From assembly GCF_030272615.1 (NCBI RefSeq), contig NC_081415.1, positions 104,648,796-104,712,795 on the forward strand: DNA of 64,000 nucleotides. Reading direction: 5' to 3'. Origin of the DNA: Cryptomeria japonica. Lineage: Eukaryota; Streptophyta; Pinopsida; Cupressales; Cupressaceae. This document shows positions 1 to 10,900 of this stretch, one piece after another. Position 1 is the stretch's first letter. Every line of letters begins with the position of its first letter. A program made the position numbers and the translations under genes. Below the pieces are notes generated by a model, which saw only the letters and a program-made list of their open reading frames with translations, was not told the DNA's origin and did no database searches.

Positions 1-639
1 CTAACTACCAGACAAACAAACAAACATCTGATCAACACATACACGAAACCATCTTAACAAGGATGCATCCTTAAAAACAAGACATGGTGACATATATATT
101 TGACAAGAAGATGTTATTTAGCTGATAGGCATTTGGTTAGATTATTGCTTTATGTATTAGGTTCCTATGCTACTCCAAGATATCCACAAGTGATTAGAGT
201 GGTTGGGATGGTTCTTAATATATTTTCTTTGTTTTCTATTTGTGGATTTGTTCCAATGAAGTTCTGGGGCACATACTAATGGTGTCTACATGGGAATTTC
301 ACTAAGCTACATGATCCTATTAAAAATAAAGAGTCGTGGATCACTATGGTTTATTGACTATAGCATATAACTTGACCATATGTATGCAAACTATAATGGA
401 GGGGAAATTTTCTTGTGTGTCGTGTTTGTTTACAGGTGCAACACTCAACCTTGGTTTCTGATAACTTGGCCAAGATCAGTACTACCATGCTCAATGAGGA
501 TATAAAGCACTTTGAATAGACCATGGATCGCCATTTCATCTTATATGTATATATTGCATTCTGTTGCATATCGCCCATTCATTTGTTCACTCATACATTG
601 TAAAAATCTTTGTTGGCATGCATTTGTAATTGAATAGGG

Positions 640-1290
640 TTGCTATGAGAAAGTTTGGTATAACAAGATTATCTTGAGAACAATCACAATGGAGTATTCT
701 CATACATCATCTCAATTTTTGCATTTTTTTGGCCCATTTGCCTTCATGCATCATGTAGGATAATTGGCCTCATAGATAGTTGCATTTCACTTCCTAATGT
801 TATTGCATTTTCATTTAGGACATTCATTTGTATTCATTTAGTACATTACATTTTAATTTCATTACATTTTCATTTAGGACATTCACTTGCATTCATTTAG
901 TCTGTTGCATTTTCATTTAAGTGCATTCCTTAAATTCAATTAGGCCATTTATTTGCATTCATTTAGTAAATTCAATTAGGGAATTTATTTAATTCATTTA
1001 AGTGCGTTCATTAGGTTCATTCCTTTGCATTCATTAAAATTCTTATAGTGCATTCATTCGATTCATTTAATACATCCATGGCATTTAGATTCATTTAGTA
1101 TATTTAATCTCACACAGTTCACTTATTACATTTTCATTTAGTGCATATCATTATTTAAGGTCACCATTAATATTATCACATAAGTATTATCCATCACTAT
1201 CATTATTATCATTTATTATCACCATCATTTAGAACATTCATAAAGTACACATCTTACATTTTCCATTTTTCATTTAAAATCATTGCATAA
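640..1290. repeat. Degenerate ATTCATTTAG-type short repeat
   Basis: Variants of 'cattcatttagtacattac' and 'catttaggacattcatttg' recur irregularly over some 600 bases, then grade into 'catcatttatcatcac'-like AT-rich text up to about 1800. The units are too diverged for a clean period. It sits in the spacer between pol and the antisense PMD gene of element E. Spacers of Tat-lineage elements are known to collect tandem repeats. Confidence 0.5.
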
Positions 1291-1989
1291 CCATTCATCC
1301 TTTTCATTATGTATCAACATCCTCATGTAAAGTCATAAATTACACAACATATAATCCACAAGTATGCATTAACATCACAAATCTGATCACATGCATACAC
1401 ATCGAAGCATAAATCTCAAAAGCATCATTTTGCATCTATATTGCATCATCTAGATCATTTATCTCATCAATAGGCATACATCATTTATCACATCATAGAC
1501 ATCTACATTATGCATAACATCAAACAATAATTCCATTTACATAGCATATTATTATAAGCATGACCACAACATAGATACAAACTAATCAACAAATCATAAG
1601 TATCATAGCATACATCACACTAACCTGCATCCACATGTTAGTATCATCATCATCGCATCAAATCATACATACATAAATAATCCATCATTGTAACAACATA
1701 AGATTAAAATCATTTACATCCATCACAACATAAGCATCAATGCAAGTATCACATCGATAATCCATCACATATCAACATCATCATGGATAAGGAAATAATG
1801 TCATCACATGAATGCATATCATATCATCTTCGCCAAAAATGAGATCTCATCATATACCTGCCATCAAAATAAAGTACACATGTATCAGAATACAATGATG
1901 TCAAAAATATCGGCTACCAAGAGTCATCCAAGTATCAATATAAAAACAATGTACCAATGCAAAAATACAACTCAAATGTCATTCTCACC

Positions 1990-2921
1990 AGAGGTCGTAG
2001 CACCGCCACCACCCTCACCATCTCGTCGAGGAGGACCCATCACACCCTCGCTACTCTGGCCCCTCTGAGACCACTCTTATCTCTCCTGCTGCATTTAGGA
2101 GTAACTCATAGCCCACTGACTACTGAGCACTGCCTACTCATATAACCTCCGCCAGTAGTTGATCTCTTCTCTTGCCCTCTGCATCTCTCTCATCACCTCA
2201 CCTATCGGGCCCTATCCCTGTGCTCCCTCCAGCACTCAAATCTTATCTTGTGCCTTCCTCGATCTATCCACTACATCATCCCTCTCCCTTAGTACCATTG
2301 TCAACTCAATCCCTTGAGCAAAAAACTTAACATCTTGGGCGACAATCTCTACATCTCGATCATCTAATTGCTCCTCCAAGTCTCGAATATGATCCTTTGC
2401 AGAGGTAAGACACGTTTGCAGGCTCACTCTCATGACCTTTCATAGGTCTCACTATCCTCCTCCCCACGACTCCCTACCCAACATCCATAGCAGCATCACC
2501 ACCACCACCTCCACCCAATTCTACACTTGCATCCCCACCCATATCTAAACCTGCTCTGCCCTTTACTCTCCCCCTACTACTGGTGCCTGTCTCAGTGGAC
2601 CCTGTGCAAGTCTCAAGGGGCGAACACCTCTTCTTCTCATTAGACCCCTACCTCCTTCTCCACCACCACCTCCCTCATCTCCACCTTTTCCACCACCACC
2701 TCCCCCATCTCCACCACCACCTCCTCCTCCTCCACCTCCTACATCTAATCTCCTCCTCCTCCTCCTACCCTCTCTCGGTGCCCTGTCATCCTCAAATGGT
2801 GGCAGTGGATCTAAAGGATCTAAGATGCATGGGAAGGGATGCACTACCAAGTACTGTGCATACTCATCTGTCACTCCTGCATCAGCCACATCTACTCTGT
2901 ATGGCCGCGACCTATCTTGTA
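1990..2921 (-). pseudogene. C-terminal tail of antisense plant-mobile-domain protein (element E)
   Basis: Read on the minus strand from 2921 leftward. A frame at 2889-2563 begins with residues matching the end of the PMD region in element B: 'DAGVTDEYAQY..HPFP' here against 'DAGMDAEYTAYWAEHPFP' at about 33560-33620. A Gly/Asp/Arg-rich low-complexity stretch follows, as in B (33640-33780). A short charged, coiled-coil-like frame (2433-2236) matches the region B encodes at 33960-34200. The N-terminal PMD core is absent because the gene is cut at 2922. The Gly-rich frame alone would be unconvincing; its order and neighbours support the call. Confidence 0.6.
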
Positions 2922-3230
2922 CACTAGTAGAATCATGGAATATAAATGACCGGGTGACTAAAACTTTTAGTCACGACAAGTATAAATGACCAAATTCTAG
3001 TCATTTTTTACAACATAGTAATAAATGACTAAATAAATGACCAATTTGATCATGGGGTAAGATCACAACTAAATAATTAGTCACACAAACAAAAATGACT
3101 TAATAAATGACTACTCCCCTATACAATATGATATTAACATGACTACAAGTAAAGATGGTAATTAAAAAAATATTTGAAATTGGCACGTGACTAGTTGTAT
3201 TGCACGCACAGAGTCAATAGAAAAATTGGG
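2922..3230. mobile_element. CACTA-like transposon end with subterminal repeats
   Basis: The text switches abruptly from PMD coding sequence to 'CACTAGTAGAAT' at 2922. Repeated AAATGAC(C/T) words follow (near 2944, 2983, 3025, 3036, 3092, 3105), along with inverted TAGTCA(C/T) words (near 2969, 2998, 3079). A CACTA terminus followed by short subterminal repeats in both orientations is the hallmark of CACTA (EnSpm) DNA transposons. No opposite terminus or transposase is visible in this window, so it is a fragment, or its other end was lost when C and D arrived. Confidence 0.45.
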
Positions 3231-3233
3231 TGA

Positions 3234-3272
3234 ACACACACACACACACACACACACATGTATGTATGTATG
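3234..3272. repeat. Microsatellite (AC)n then (ATGT)n
   Basis: An (AC)n run followed by (TATG)n ends exactly at the first base of element D's 5' LTR. The last five bases, GTATG, are repeated at 26548-26552 on the far side of D, so D inserted into the microsatellite. Confidence 0.85.
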
Positions 3273-4346
3273 TGTAGACACTAAAAAATGTCTTTTTCAT
3301 CATGTACTAATAATTCATCTTAATTAATTAAGTAATTCTTTAATTATTTAATTAAGTTAACTATTCTTCTAAACTGACTCAACCATCATTCTTCATCTTA
3401 TTAATTATTCAATTTATATTCCTTAATCAATTAATCATTTAGCACTTATCAAATATTAATTAAATATTATTTATTTAATTAATTATGACTTATTTCTTAG
3501 TTAAATAATCTTTATTATTTAATTAATCCTATTTTTAATGTTTAAATAATTTCATTTAAATTATTTAAATTAATTAACTTTATTCCTTCAATTACCCAAA
3601 TGTGGATTTCAACTAATTTCATGTAATTTCAAATCATCAAATTCACATTTCACCAAATCTGAGTTTTAGTTAATTTCATGTGCATTTCAGCATTCAAATG
3701 TCCAAATTCAAATCCAAATTGAAAATTCAAATCAAATTCAATTTCAAAATCCTACAACACACGTTGAAATCAAACTGATTGATCAAATCAGTTGACTAAT
3801 TAGTTAACACAGTTAACTCCTCAATACCCCTTTTCACTCCAAATCGCCTTTTCTGACTAATCAATCAATCCACTTATATCTCCAATCCATTCAGTCATAT
3901 GATCAACCAATCCACTCAACTATTCAATCTATTGAGTTCACTATTCAATCTATTCAGTTGACTACTCAATCAAATGAGTTAACAAATCAATCAACTCTAT
4001 TAATCGATCAATCTAAATCAGTTCACTATCAATCAACACTTGAGTTCAAATTCTCACCCCTTCTGTGTTGAAAATCTATAAATTCAATCTCTTTTCTCAT
4101 TTTCAAGATAGATCACATTCTTCAAAATAGTTGCTAATCTATGCAAGAAATCCCAGTGCAACACTTGAGAGCCATCAAAAAGTGACTTGGAGAAGATCAA
4201 TGGAAGCAAAATTTGGAATAGGGAGTTTCTTAATTTAGTTTAATTTCTTCCATTTTCATTGTACATGTTTGTATGTTTTGATTAGATAGATTTGTGATCA
4301 TCTTTTTCTCTAATCAATATTCAACACATTTTAAAGCATGGAAACA
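3273..4346 (+). repeat. 5' LTR of element D
   Basis: 1,074 bp. It starts TGTAGACACTAAAAAATGTC, homologous to the start of element C's LTR (minus strand from 27838), and ends AAACA directly before a primer-binding-like TGG. Its second half, from about 3810, aligns with 25991-26547. A probable TATA box (TATAAAT) lies at 4077-4083 and is kept in the 3' copy at 26259-26265. The middle is AT-rich, with repeated 'caatc/gttgac' words. Confidence 0.85.
4077..4083 (+). promoter_or_regulatory. TATA box of LTR D
   Basis: TATAAAT preceded by 'gttgaaaatc'. The same context occurs in the 3' LTR (26259-26265), and TATAAAT also lies on the minus strand of LTR C (26781-26787). Conservation across LTRs supports a core promoter. 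Confidence 0.55.
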
Positions 4347-4347
4347 A

Positions 4348-4364
4348 TGGTGAACTCGACGTGA
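4348..4364 (+). other. Candidate primer-binding site of element D
   Basis: TGGTGAACTCGACGTGA starts one base after the LTR end. It is partly alike to the site after the 5' LTR of B (TGGCACACCCGGTGGGAC). I cannot assign the tRNA. The D copy looks mutated. Confidence 0.5.
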
Positions 4365-4439
4365 AAGATCAAATTTAACCTTCACTTTCTATTTTTGCAG
4401 ATCTGTAAGAGCCTAGAAAATGCAGGTACGCTTGACAAT

Positions 4440-5125
4440 GTAGAAATTTGCACTTGCTAATATCAGTTCACAACTGATGTTAAAATGTCTCCCAATTGCT
4501 ATTAAAATGTCTTGCAATTTCTATTAAAATGTCTCGCAATTGCTAAAAATGATCCACAATTGCCAGAAGGGGTCAAAAATCAATTTTTGTTTGTTGTTTA
4601 TTAATTAATTGGTCTTGTGCACCTAACCCATAAATATCTTTAAATTTTGGAAAATTCATCTTTTTTGCATGAAATGTATCTAATCTGATGGCAGGAAAGG
4701 TGACTTTCAAATTTTCAGGTGCCAGGAGGGCAAGATGACATAGAAGAGAACAAAGAACATACTAAGGGCTTCTAAAGGCAGAAAGACAACTTCATGAAAT
4801 TGAAGAGGGAGAGGCAATCGCTCAATACTACAAAAGCATTCATCAATTGCTTGCCAAATTTAACTTTTACGATGACATTGAAGTGATGGCTCGCCTGATC
4901 TGAGTGACATCATTACAGAATAAACTTCTCTCTTCTGTCTAAATTAAACTCTGCCTATTAACTGATCCACAATTGAGATGACAATGATACGCAATTGCCC
5001 AAAGATCAGTTCACAATTGATAGCATAGTAATTCGCAATTGACAAGACAATAATTCACACTTGATTAGTAGGTAATTTGTATTTGATTAGTAGGTAATTC
5101 ACATTTGATTAGTAGGTAATTCATC
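4440..5125 (+). repeat. Leader arrays of the word (C)GCAATTG / CACAATTG in element D
   Basis: Two clusters (4440-4565 and 4965-5125) repeat short phrases built on CAATTG, each led by 'tcg', 'tcca' or 'ttca', at irregular spacing of about 20-30 bases. Between them is ordinary leader sequence. The end grades into three copies of 'gattagtaggtaattc/tg'. This is the position at which element B has its own, unrelated word array. Confidence 0.65.
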
Positions 5126-5179
5126 CCCTTCAATGGGTGATCAAAAAACCAGACTCTCTTCTTTTATGCTTTCATTTAA

Positions 5180-5690
5180 TTTATGTACTTACATCCTTTA
5201 GAGGGCCTACCTTCCCGAGTTACCTTGAGGGGTTCGGTGTGAAGGGAATGACCCAAGTGAGTACGGCTAAATCCAAGTATTCTAATTCACTATAATCAAA
5301 TCACCTTTTGAGATGAAAATCTCGGGGGACAAAGCATATTTGTTTTGATCTCATATCAAGCACTTTGTAGGGCCTTGAGGTCTCAATCACGCTTGCGTGA
5401 CTACATCTTGCTTGGCACTTTGTTGGGCTATAGGCCTCAATCGCACTTGCATGACTTCAAAGGGTATCTTTGAACATAAGCCTTTACTAAAAACCATAGC
5501 AATAGAGGCCAAATCGAGTCAGTAACCAGACACTTGGATTATCATAGTGCAAGGGTGGGGAAGAATCTGCCCCCAAGAGACTCACCACATATCTCCCAGG
5601 ATAACGGGCCAATTGAGGAGCAATCTTCTTTGGTCTAATTTATAGAAAAAGGCAAAAAAACGGGTGCACCCTAGGGTGTGACATGGTTGT
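5180..5690 (+). other. GC-richer leader block with duplicated hairpin (element D)
   Basis: A less AT-rich stretch between the word arrays and the leader ORFs. Inside it a unit of about 55-60 bases is duplicated ('gcactttgt(a/t)gggc...' at about 5359 and 5416). The first copy contains a perfect hairpin, TCACGC-TT-GCGTGA (5387-5400); the second has a decayed version. The block ends near 'gggtgcaccctagggtgtgac'. Element B has a comparable GC-richer block on its own leader strand (about 44480-44840). Packaging or dimerisation signals are possible but unproven. Confidence 0.4.
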
Positions 5691-6227
5691 TTGAGATGAC
5701 AGAGTATCAACATGTGGGCTATGGTAATACTTGTGACCTTTTGACCTTAGGAGAGTCTACTTGATGTAATATCAAATTCACAAAAATACTATCAAAAACA
5801 AAATGGGGTCTTGAAAAAGATCTCAACATTCATAAGGATTTGAAAAAGTCCTTTAAACAAGTGTCCTTTTTTGTCTAAGATTGTTTTCTTTGCTTGCTAC
5901 CGTGTTTTTGCAATACCAAAGTTCAACAAGATCAAAACCCCAACAAAGTCAAGTTTCAACATCAACAAGATCAAAACCACAACAAAGTCAAGGTTCAACG
6001 TCAACAAGGTCAAGTTTCAATATCAACATCAAACTCAAACTTTTGCAAAACTCTAGAAATGGAAAACATGGCATTTTCAAGTGATTTTAAGTCCTAGGCA
6101 TTTAGTTCATGCATAGTCCTTTAGTGTTGTCATATTATACAAAGTCCTTGCACAAGTCCTCACATTACAAAAGAGTAGTCTTCAATCAAGTTTGCATCCA
6201 CTCATATAGAATTCAGTATTGCATTAG

Positions 6228-6960
6228 AGTCTTAGAAGCATACCTAAGTACATGGGTCTGAAAGGAAATGATGAATTTCCATTTGGACAACCCAATCTTG
6301 GGTGAAACAACGACCAATTAGCAATAATTGATAGTTTGGATAACCTCACTTGGAAATTAAAAGTTAATCGTGCCCAATGCGACATAGTTGAAACTGTCAT
6401 AGACAATGAGATCCGGAAATCTATTCACATTGATGAAAAATTGAGGAAAAAGATTAAAAAGGTAGCTCAAAAGGAAGCCATCAAACAATTGGTCCAAAAG
6501 ACCATAGTAGAGTTTCTAAATCATTGTTAGAGTTCTTAAAGCAAACTGTCAATCATTCCTAGGTTCTACATAGTCTACATTGTAGTATTCAACATATGGG
6601 TTTGAAAGGAGATGATACATTCCCATTTGAGCAACCCAATATTGGGCCAAACAACGTTCAATTAGAAATAATTGATGGTTTGAATATTCTTGCTAAGGAG
6701 TTGATAGTTAATCAAGACCAATACGACATAGTTCAAGTTGTCATAGATGATGAAGTTCAAAAGTTAGTACAAATTGACATAGACCTCAAAAATCAAATCA
6801 AAGAAGAGGCAAACTAGAAGCATTTCGACAATACGCTAAAAACCTTGTGTTTGAATTCTAAAATCCTTGGTAGTGAGTCTTCATTCATAGATTTTATTTT
6901 AGTCTTTAGAGAGTCTTAGAAGCATACTTATTTGCATGGGTTTAAAAAGAGATGGTTAGT
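6228..6960 (+). pseudogene. Tandemly repeated small leader ORF unit (element D), function unknown
   Basis: A unit starting 'gagtcttagaagcatac..' then 'ATGGGT(C/T)TGAAAGGA' occurs near 6228 and 6590, and as a stub near 6905. Unit 1 (6252-6530, one in-frame TGA) and unit 2 (6596-6817) encode related peptides: MGLKG(N/D)D..FPF.QPN, then a charged helix-rich part with 'DIV..VIDNE(I/V)'. Both precede gag. I recognise no family. They could be a duplicated upstream part of the Gag polyprotein or true upstream ORFs. Copy 3 is truncated after about 50 bases. Confidence 0.5.
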
Positions 6961-7058
6961 TTCAATAGCGTGTCTTTATAGGACCTTGCATTTAGTTGAG
7001 TCTTGCATTCATATTTTAGAGAGTCTTAAAGAGTCAAGACCACTTTGGAATAACATTC

Positions 7059-7993
7059 ATGCCATTAACACATGCTCAAAAGGCAAAAAATCAGATGGAT
7101 CCTAACAACGACCCTTCGGTTAACCCCACATGGAACATGAATCTCTCCACAAACCAACAAACACAGGGTCAAAGACCTGCAACCTTATCAACAAACACAA
7201 ACAGGCTACCTTCCATTGATGAGATACAACATAATTTGACAAAAGAAGAATTGGAAGCAGCCCAACAAGATCCAGCAACACTTATGATCCTCAACACCTT
7301 CATCAACAATGATAGAGACATATATCTCGCACTCTTAGTCCAAAATGGAGCCAAGTTACCTCCAGGGGTGGGCATTTCCACAATATTGCCGCCAGGTGTG
7401 ACATTGAATCAAAATGTTCCTCAAGTGACTATTGTTACACAGAATCAAGCAACATTTGATACATCAACCCAAGGTGTATCTCAAAATACTCAAGCTGCTA
7501 CAACTTCAACATAGTCAACAATGGCATCAACAAGTACTAATGTTACATCCTAGACAATGCCCAACATAACAATGCAAGCTACCATAGCTCAAAACACTAC
7601 TTCAAAAAATATAATTCAACCTTCAGTTTCAATTGGATCCACCTACAGTGGCAAAAATGTGAATCAAGGGACAACTAGCTCAGCTCAGCCGAATATCAAT
7701 ACACAATTTGCATACTTTACACCACCAGGTGGAACTTATGATACACAACTACATGGTCAGTCCATATTTAAACAAGCTCCAAGATACTCCAACACTATCC
7801 CTTTTTTGGGAAACACTTATCAAGTAAGTATACCATTGACTCAAACATAGATCCTAACTCAACAAATGGATAATCTTTAGAAGCAGATGACGAATATGCA
7901 AATAGTTAATGATAAAAATAGCTATACAATGGAGGACATTCGTCCATATTCTTTTGACATAAATTTATACATGCCACCATTTCCTCCACATTT
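7059..7993 (+). pseudogene. gag, N-terminal segment (element D)
   Basis: One frame runs 7059-7993, broken by TAG codons near 7512, 7551, 7848 and 7878. Those I can read are CAG-to-TAG compatible. The motif 'RD.Y...L.QNGAKLPPG' near 7310-7370 matches 'RDRQYFLQVMAQSGAKIP' in the Gag of element B. The end, 'PPFPPHF', matches B's 'PPFPTHFVMP' just before the conserved core. The frame stops abruptly at 7993, where F1 begins, and resumes at 13137 with 'FDKYRGK'. The start codon at 7059 is the first ATG of this frame; the true start is uncertain. Confidence 0.7.
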
Positions 7994-10900
7994 TGTAATG
8001 CCCATCAAAATACCCTAGAGAAATAATCTAAAATCTACTAGCAAATGGAGATAATTTTTTTTTCTAAAACATTCGATACACCATGTTATCATTAACATGC
8101 ATCAATGCAACATTACCCATTGCAAAATCACATAAACCAACATATACATAATCATAAAACTATATCATGCAAGCAGATTAAATCTTTCTAAATATCAACA
8201 TATCTTCAAATACACTCTCACAAATACATTCATTACCTAGGGTATATTAACATCACCACTACACATTATCTAAACATAACACTTATCTAGAAGATGATAA
8301 GATACCATGCATATTACCAACTACTTTTCATACAACTAGATTAACATTAATATAGATGCATAACCCTTCACATCGCATTTCCTTAAGTTCTTTTAAAAAA
8401 CACTAATCAAATATGTCTAAGTAGTATCTTGATTCATCAATCACTTAATGCATCATGAATCTAAATGTATTTATCATGCTCCTTCATATAGGAGTGGTTA
8501 TTTCCTTAATCGAAACCTTTACACATCTCACCAATAATACTATCCATATTTATATGCAAGGTTATAATAATAAGCACTAATTATTCTTCAAGTAGGATAC
8601 CATACTACTAAACAATTTCAAGAATAGTATTCAATATTATAAACATAATCTGCTCATTTAAATATAGTATCTCAATACCAACAACATGAACATTACTTCG
8701 ATATGAATAAAATAACAATACCACATCTTATTACAAGATCGTTGTTTCTAATTCACCAAGACTTTAATACATAGGAGTACATAGAATAAGCACATCATCT
8801 CTACTGCTACATCACATCCTAATGACTTAATATTACAAGTAACATAAATACGTATTCTTATATCTTTTTATCATATTGCATCATAAATTTTACTTAACCA
8901 TTCATTCTTCATAGGTTCTTAACTACTCAAGTAAAGCTTCAGTGCAACTAAACTATTATTTTCATCATCATTCCAAGGCATAACATAACTCAATACTAAT
9001 GCATGAATATAATTACAACTCTAAATCATTTGACTACTCCTTTTCACAATCACGTTAAATCCATAAGCACATTTACATATTAATCATACTATACATCAAG
9101 GAATCATCAAACATTCTTCCTGACCCTTACATCATATTCCTTCTTCATTTCATCTAGATATCTAACACATAGACGTTTAATCTTTAGTCAAGTCATCATT
9201 GTCTACTATGAAAAGTTGCAAACACATAGCATACCTTATTACAAATCATTTAACCTTTAGTGTCAATGACCACCTAGTTACTCAAGCATTGATTAATGCT
9301 AAACCATTCCATCTTACCATCATTCATTCTATAACATAACATAGTACTACCCATCACAAGAATGTAATACATCTCAAGTACAAATAATATAATCCATTCA
9401 CACGATTACTTTAAACTCATGCAAGCATCTTTTACATCATAAAATAACCATAGATCTTTACCTAATTAGGACTCCAAGTCCTATTACACCTTCATTCTCA
9501 AATACATAATAGAACAACACAAGATTACACCATTTCTTTTACATACAAATTACATCATGATACAATATCTTCTTTTCATAAACATAGGAATCCAATAGAA
9601 TAAACTCATGAAGAATCCAATCCATGCATGCAACACCAAGAAGAGTGTCCCAATGGAAGAAGGCAATCAACAACCCGACCATGTGGAACCAATGAAGGAA
9701 CCACTCCCCATGCTAGGAGATGACAAAGGGTACAACAAACACTCATGACCTAAGCTGACACCTATCGACCAAAGGATACAACATGACTCCACAAAACCCA
9801 AACATAAGGATACAAACCAAAGTACAACAAGTGGCTAGATCAATGCAAATATCCTCCAGAGGCAAATAAATAAAACAATGCATATGGACAATGGATACAT
9901 GTGGGGTAGAGTTTCATTACATGAAAGACTCATGTGGCATCCATCTCCACCTTGGAGTAACTCAAGGGAGATCGGGTATATCGCTCCAACGGTCTTCCCA
10001 ATCTAGGATCCCAAAAACCTCTCCCTGGGTCCATCCAATTGGGACATACAATATCTTGATTATATTTATTCCTAATACCCATCCCTCTAATCGAATTTTA
10101 TCATGTTATCAATTATACTATCAACTCTTCACATGGTTTCCTAGGTTTAGACCCCTTCCTAGAGGCCTAGTACCGACACATGCAAGAGCCCACTCCCCCA
10201 TCCATGAACCAAGGCCATAGGGTAAAGATACAAACCAAAAGAAAAAATAAAACCATGACTAAATCTCAAGAAGGTACAACAACCATATCAGCAACTGAGA
10301 ACAAGGACGTAAGGGTCAACTCAAGGAAGGAAACCTTCACAAATGCAATATCAACATAAACCAATAATGGATGAAAATCATAAAAGAGGTCCAATTAACA
10401 TCAAATCACAATAGTGAGGCATAGCACATCTCACTAGAATCATAAAATCAATCCCTCAACAACGAGGCATTCTCCCTCTCGCCAGAGCATCAAATCGCAT
10501 AGGAAACCCTTCATCGGTAAGGCATGAAACCTCTTACTGGAAAACTTGAAACAACATAAGGGGTAAAACAACATCATAATCAGCCTTAAAAATGTCAATA
10601 AATCTTGTACAAGCCTCTGAAGCATTCACCCAAATAAAAAAGGTACAAAAACAAGCTAAAAATTAACTTCCGGAGACCCCCGGGACAGTTCAGCACCCCT
10701 GGTTCCTAGGATAGCACCCTTGGTAGGTACCCTAGCATTTTTGGTATATACCATGGCGTTTTGGGTTGATACCATAGCGTTTTTGGTCTTTGAAATGGCA
10801 TTTTTGGTAAATAGGCTTGCATTTGCAAATCAGGACCTTCAGAGCAGTCTAGAGCTCCCAAAACATAGCTTAGTGCCCCTGGAATGTAGAATGGTGCCCT

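Larger units (their letters stand above)
1..2921 (+). mobile_element. Element E: 3' remnant of a Tat-type Ty3/gypsy retrotransposon
   Basis: About 130-600 aligns by eye with the post-integrase spacer of element D (about 25420-25800): both contain a run reading like 'ctatgctactc..aagatatccacaagtga', then a 'gtgtttgtttac'-type block. 1990-2921 encodes, on the opposite strand, the C-terminal tail of the PMD protein that B and C carry antisense to pol. Spacer followed by antisense PMD is the order expected downstream of integrase in a plus-strand element of this family. Gag, pol and the 5' LTR would lie left of the window. The 3' LTR and the N-terminal half of the PMD gene are missing beyond 2921, where a CACTA-like end begins. 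1-1980 has no coding region I can support. Confidence 0.65.

Noticed and set aside
2563-2927. Long overlapping frames on both strands (Gly-rich one way, His/Leu/Pro-rich the other)
   Set aside because: A low-complexity CCACCACCT repeat opens several frames at once. Only the minus-strand frame fits, because it continues the PMD tail.
4348-4364. Assigning a specific tRNA to the primer-binding sites of D and B
   Set aside because: The two sites differ at many positions and I could not match either to a tRNA end with confidence.
9891-10220. 109-residue open frame in F1
   Set aside because: No similarity I recognise, a poor match to F2 at the same place, and it lies in non-coding LTR-type sequence.
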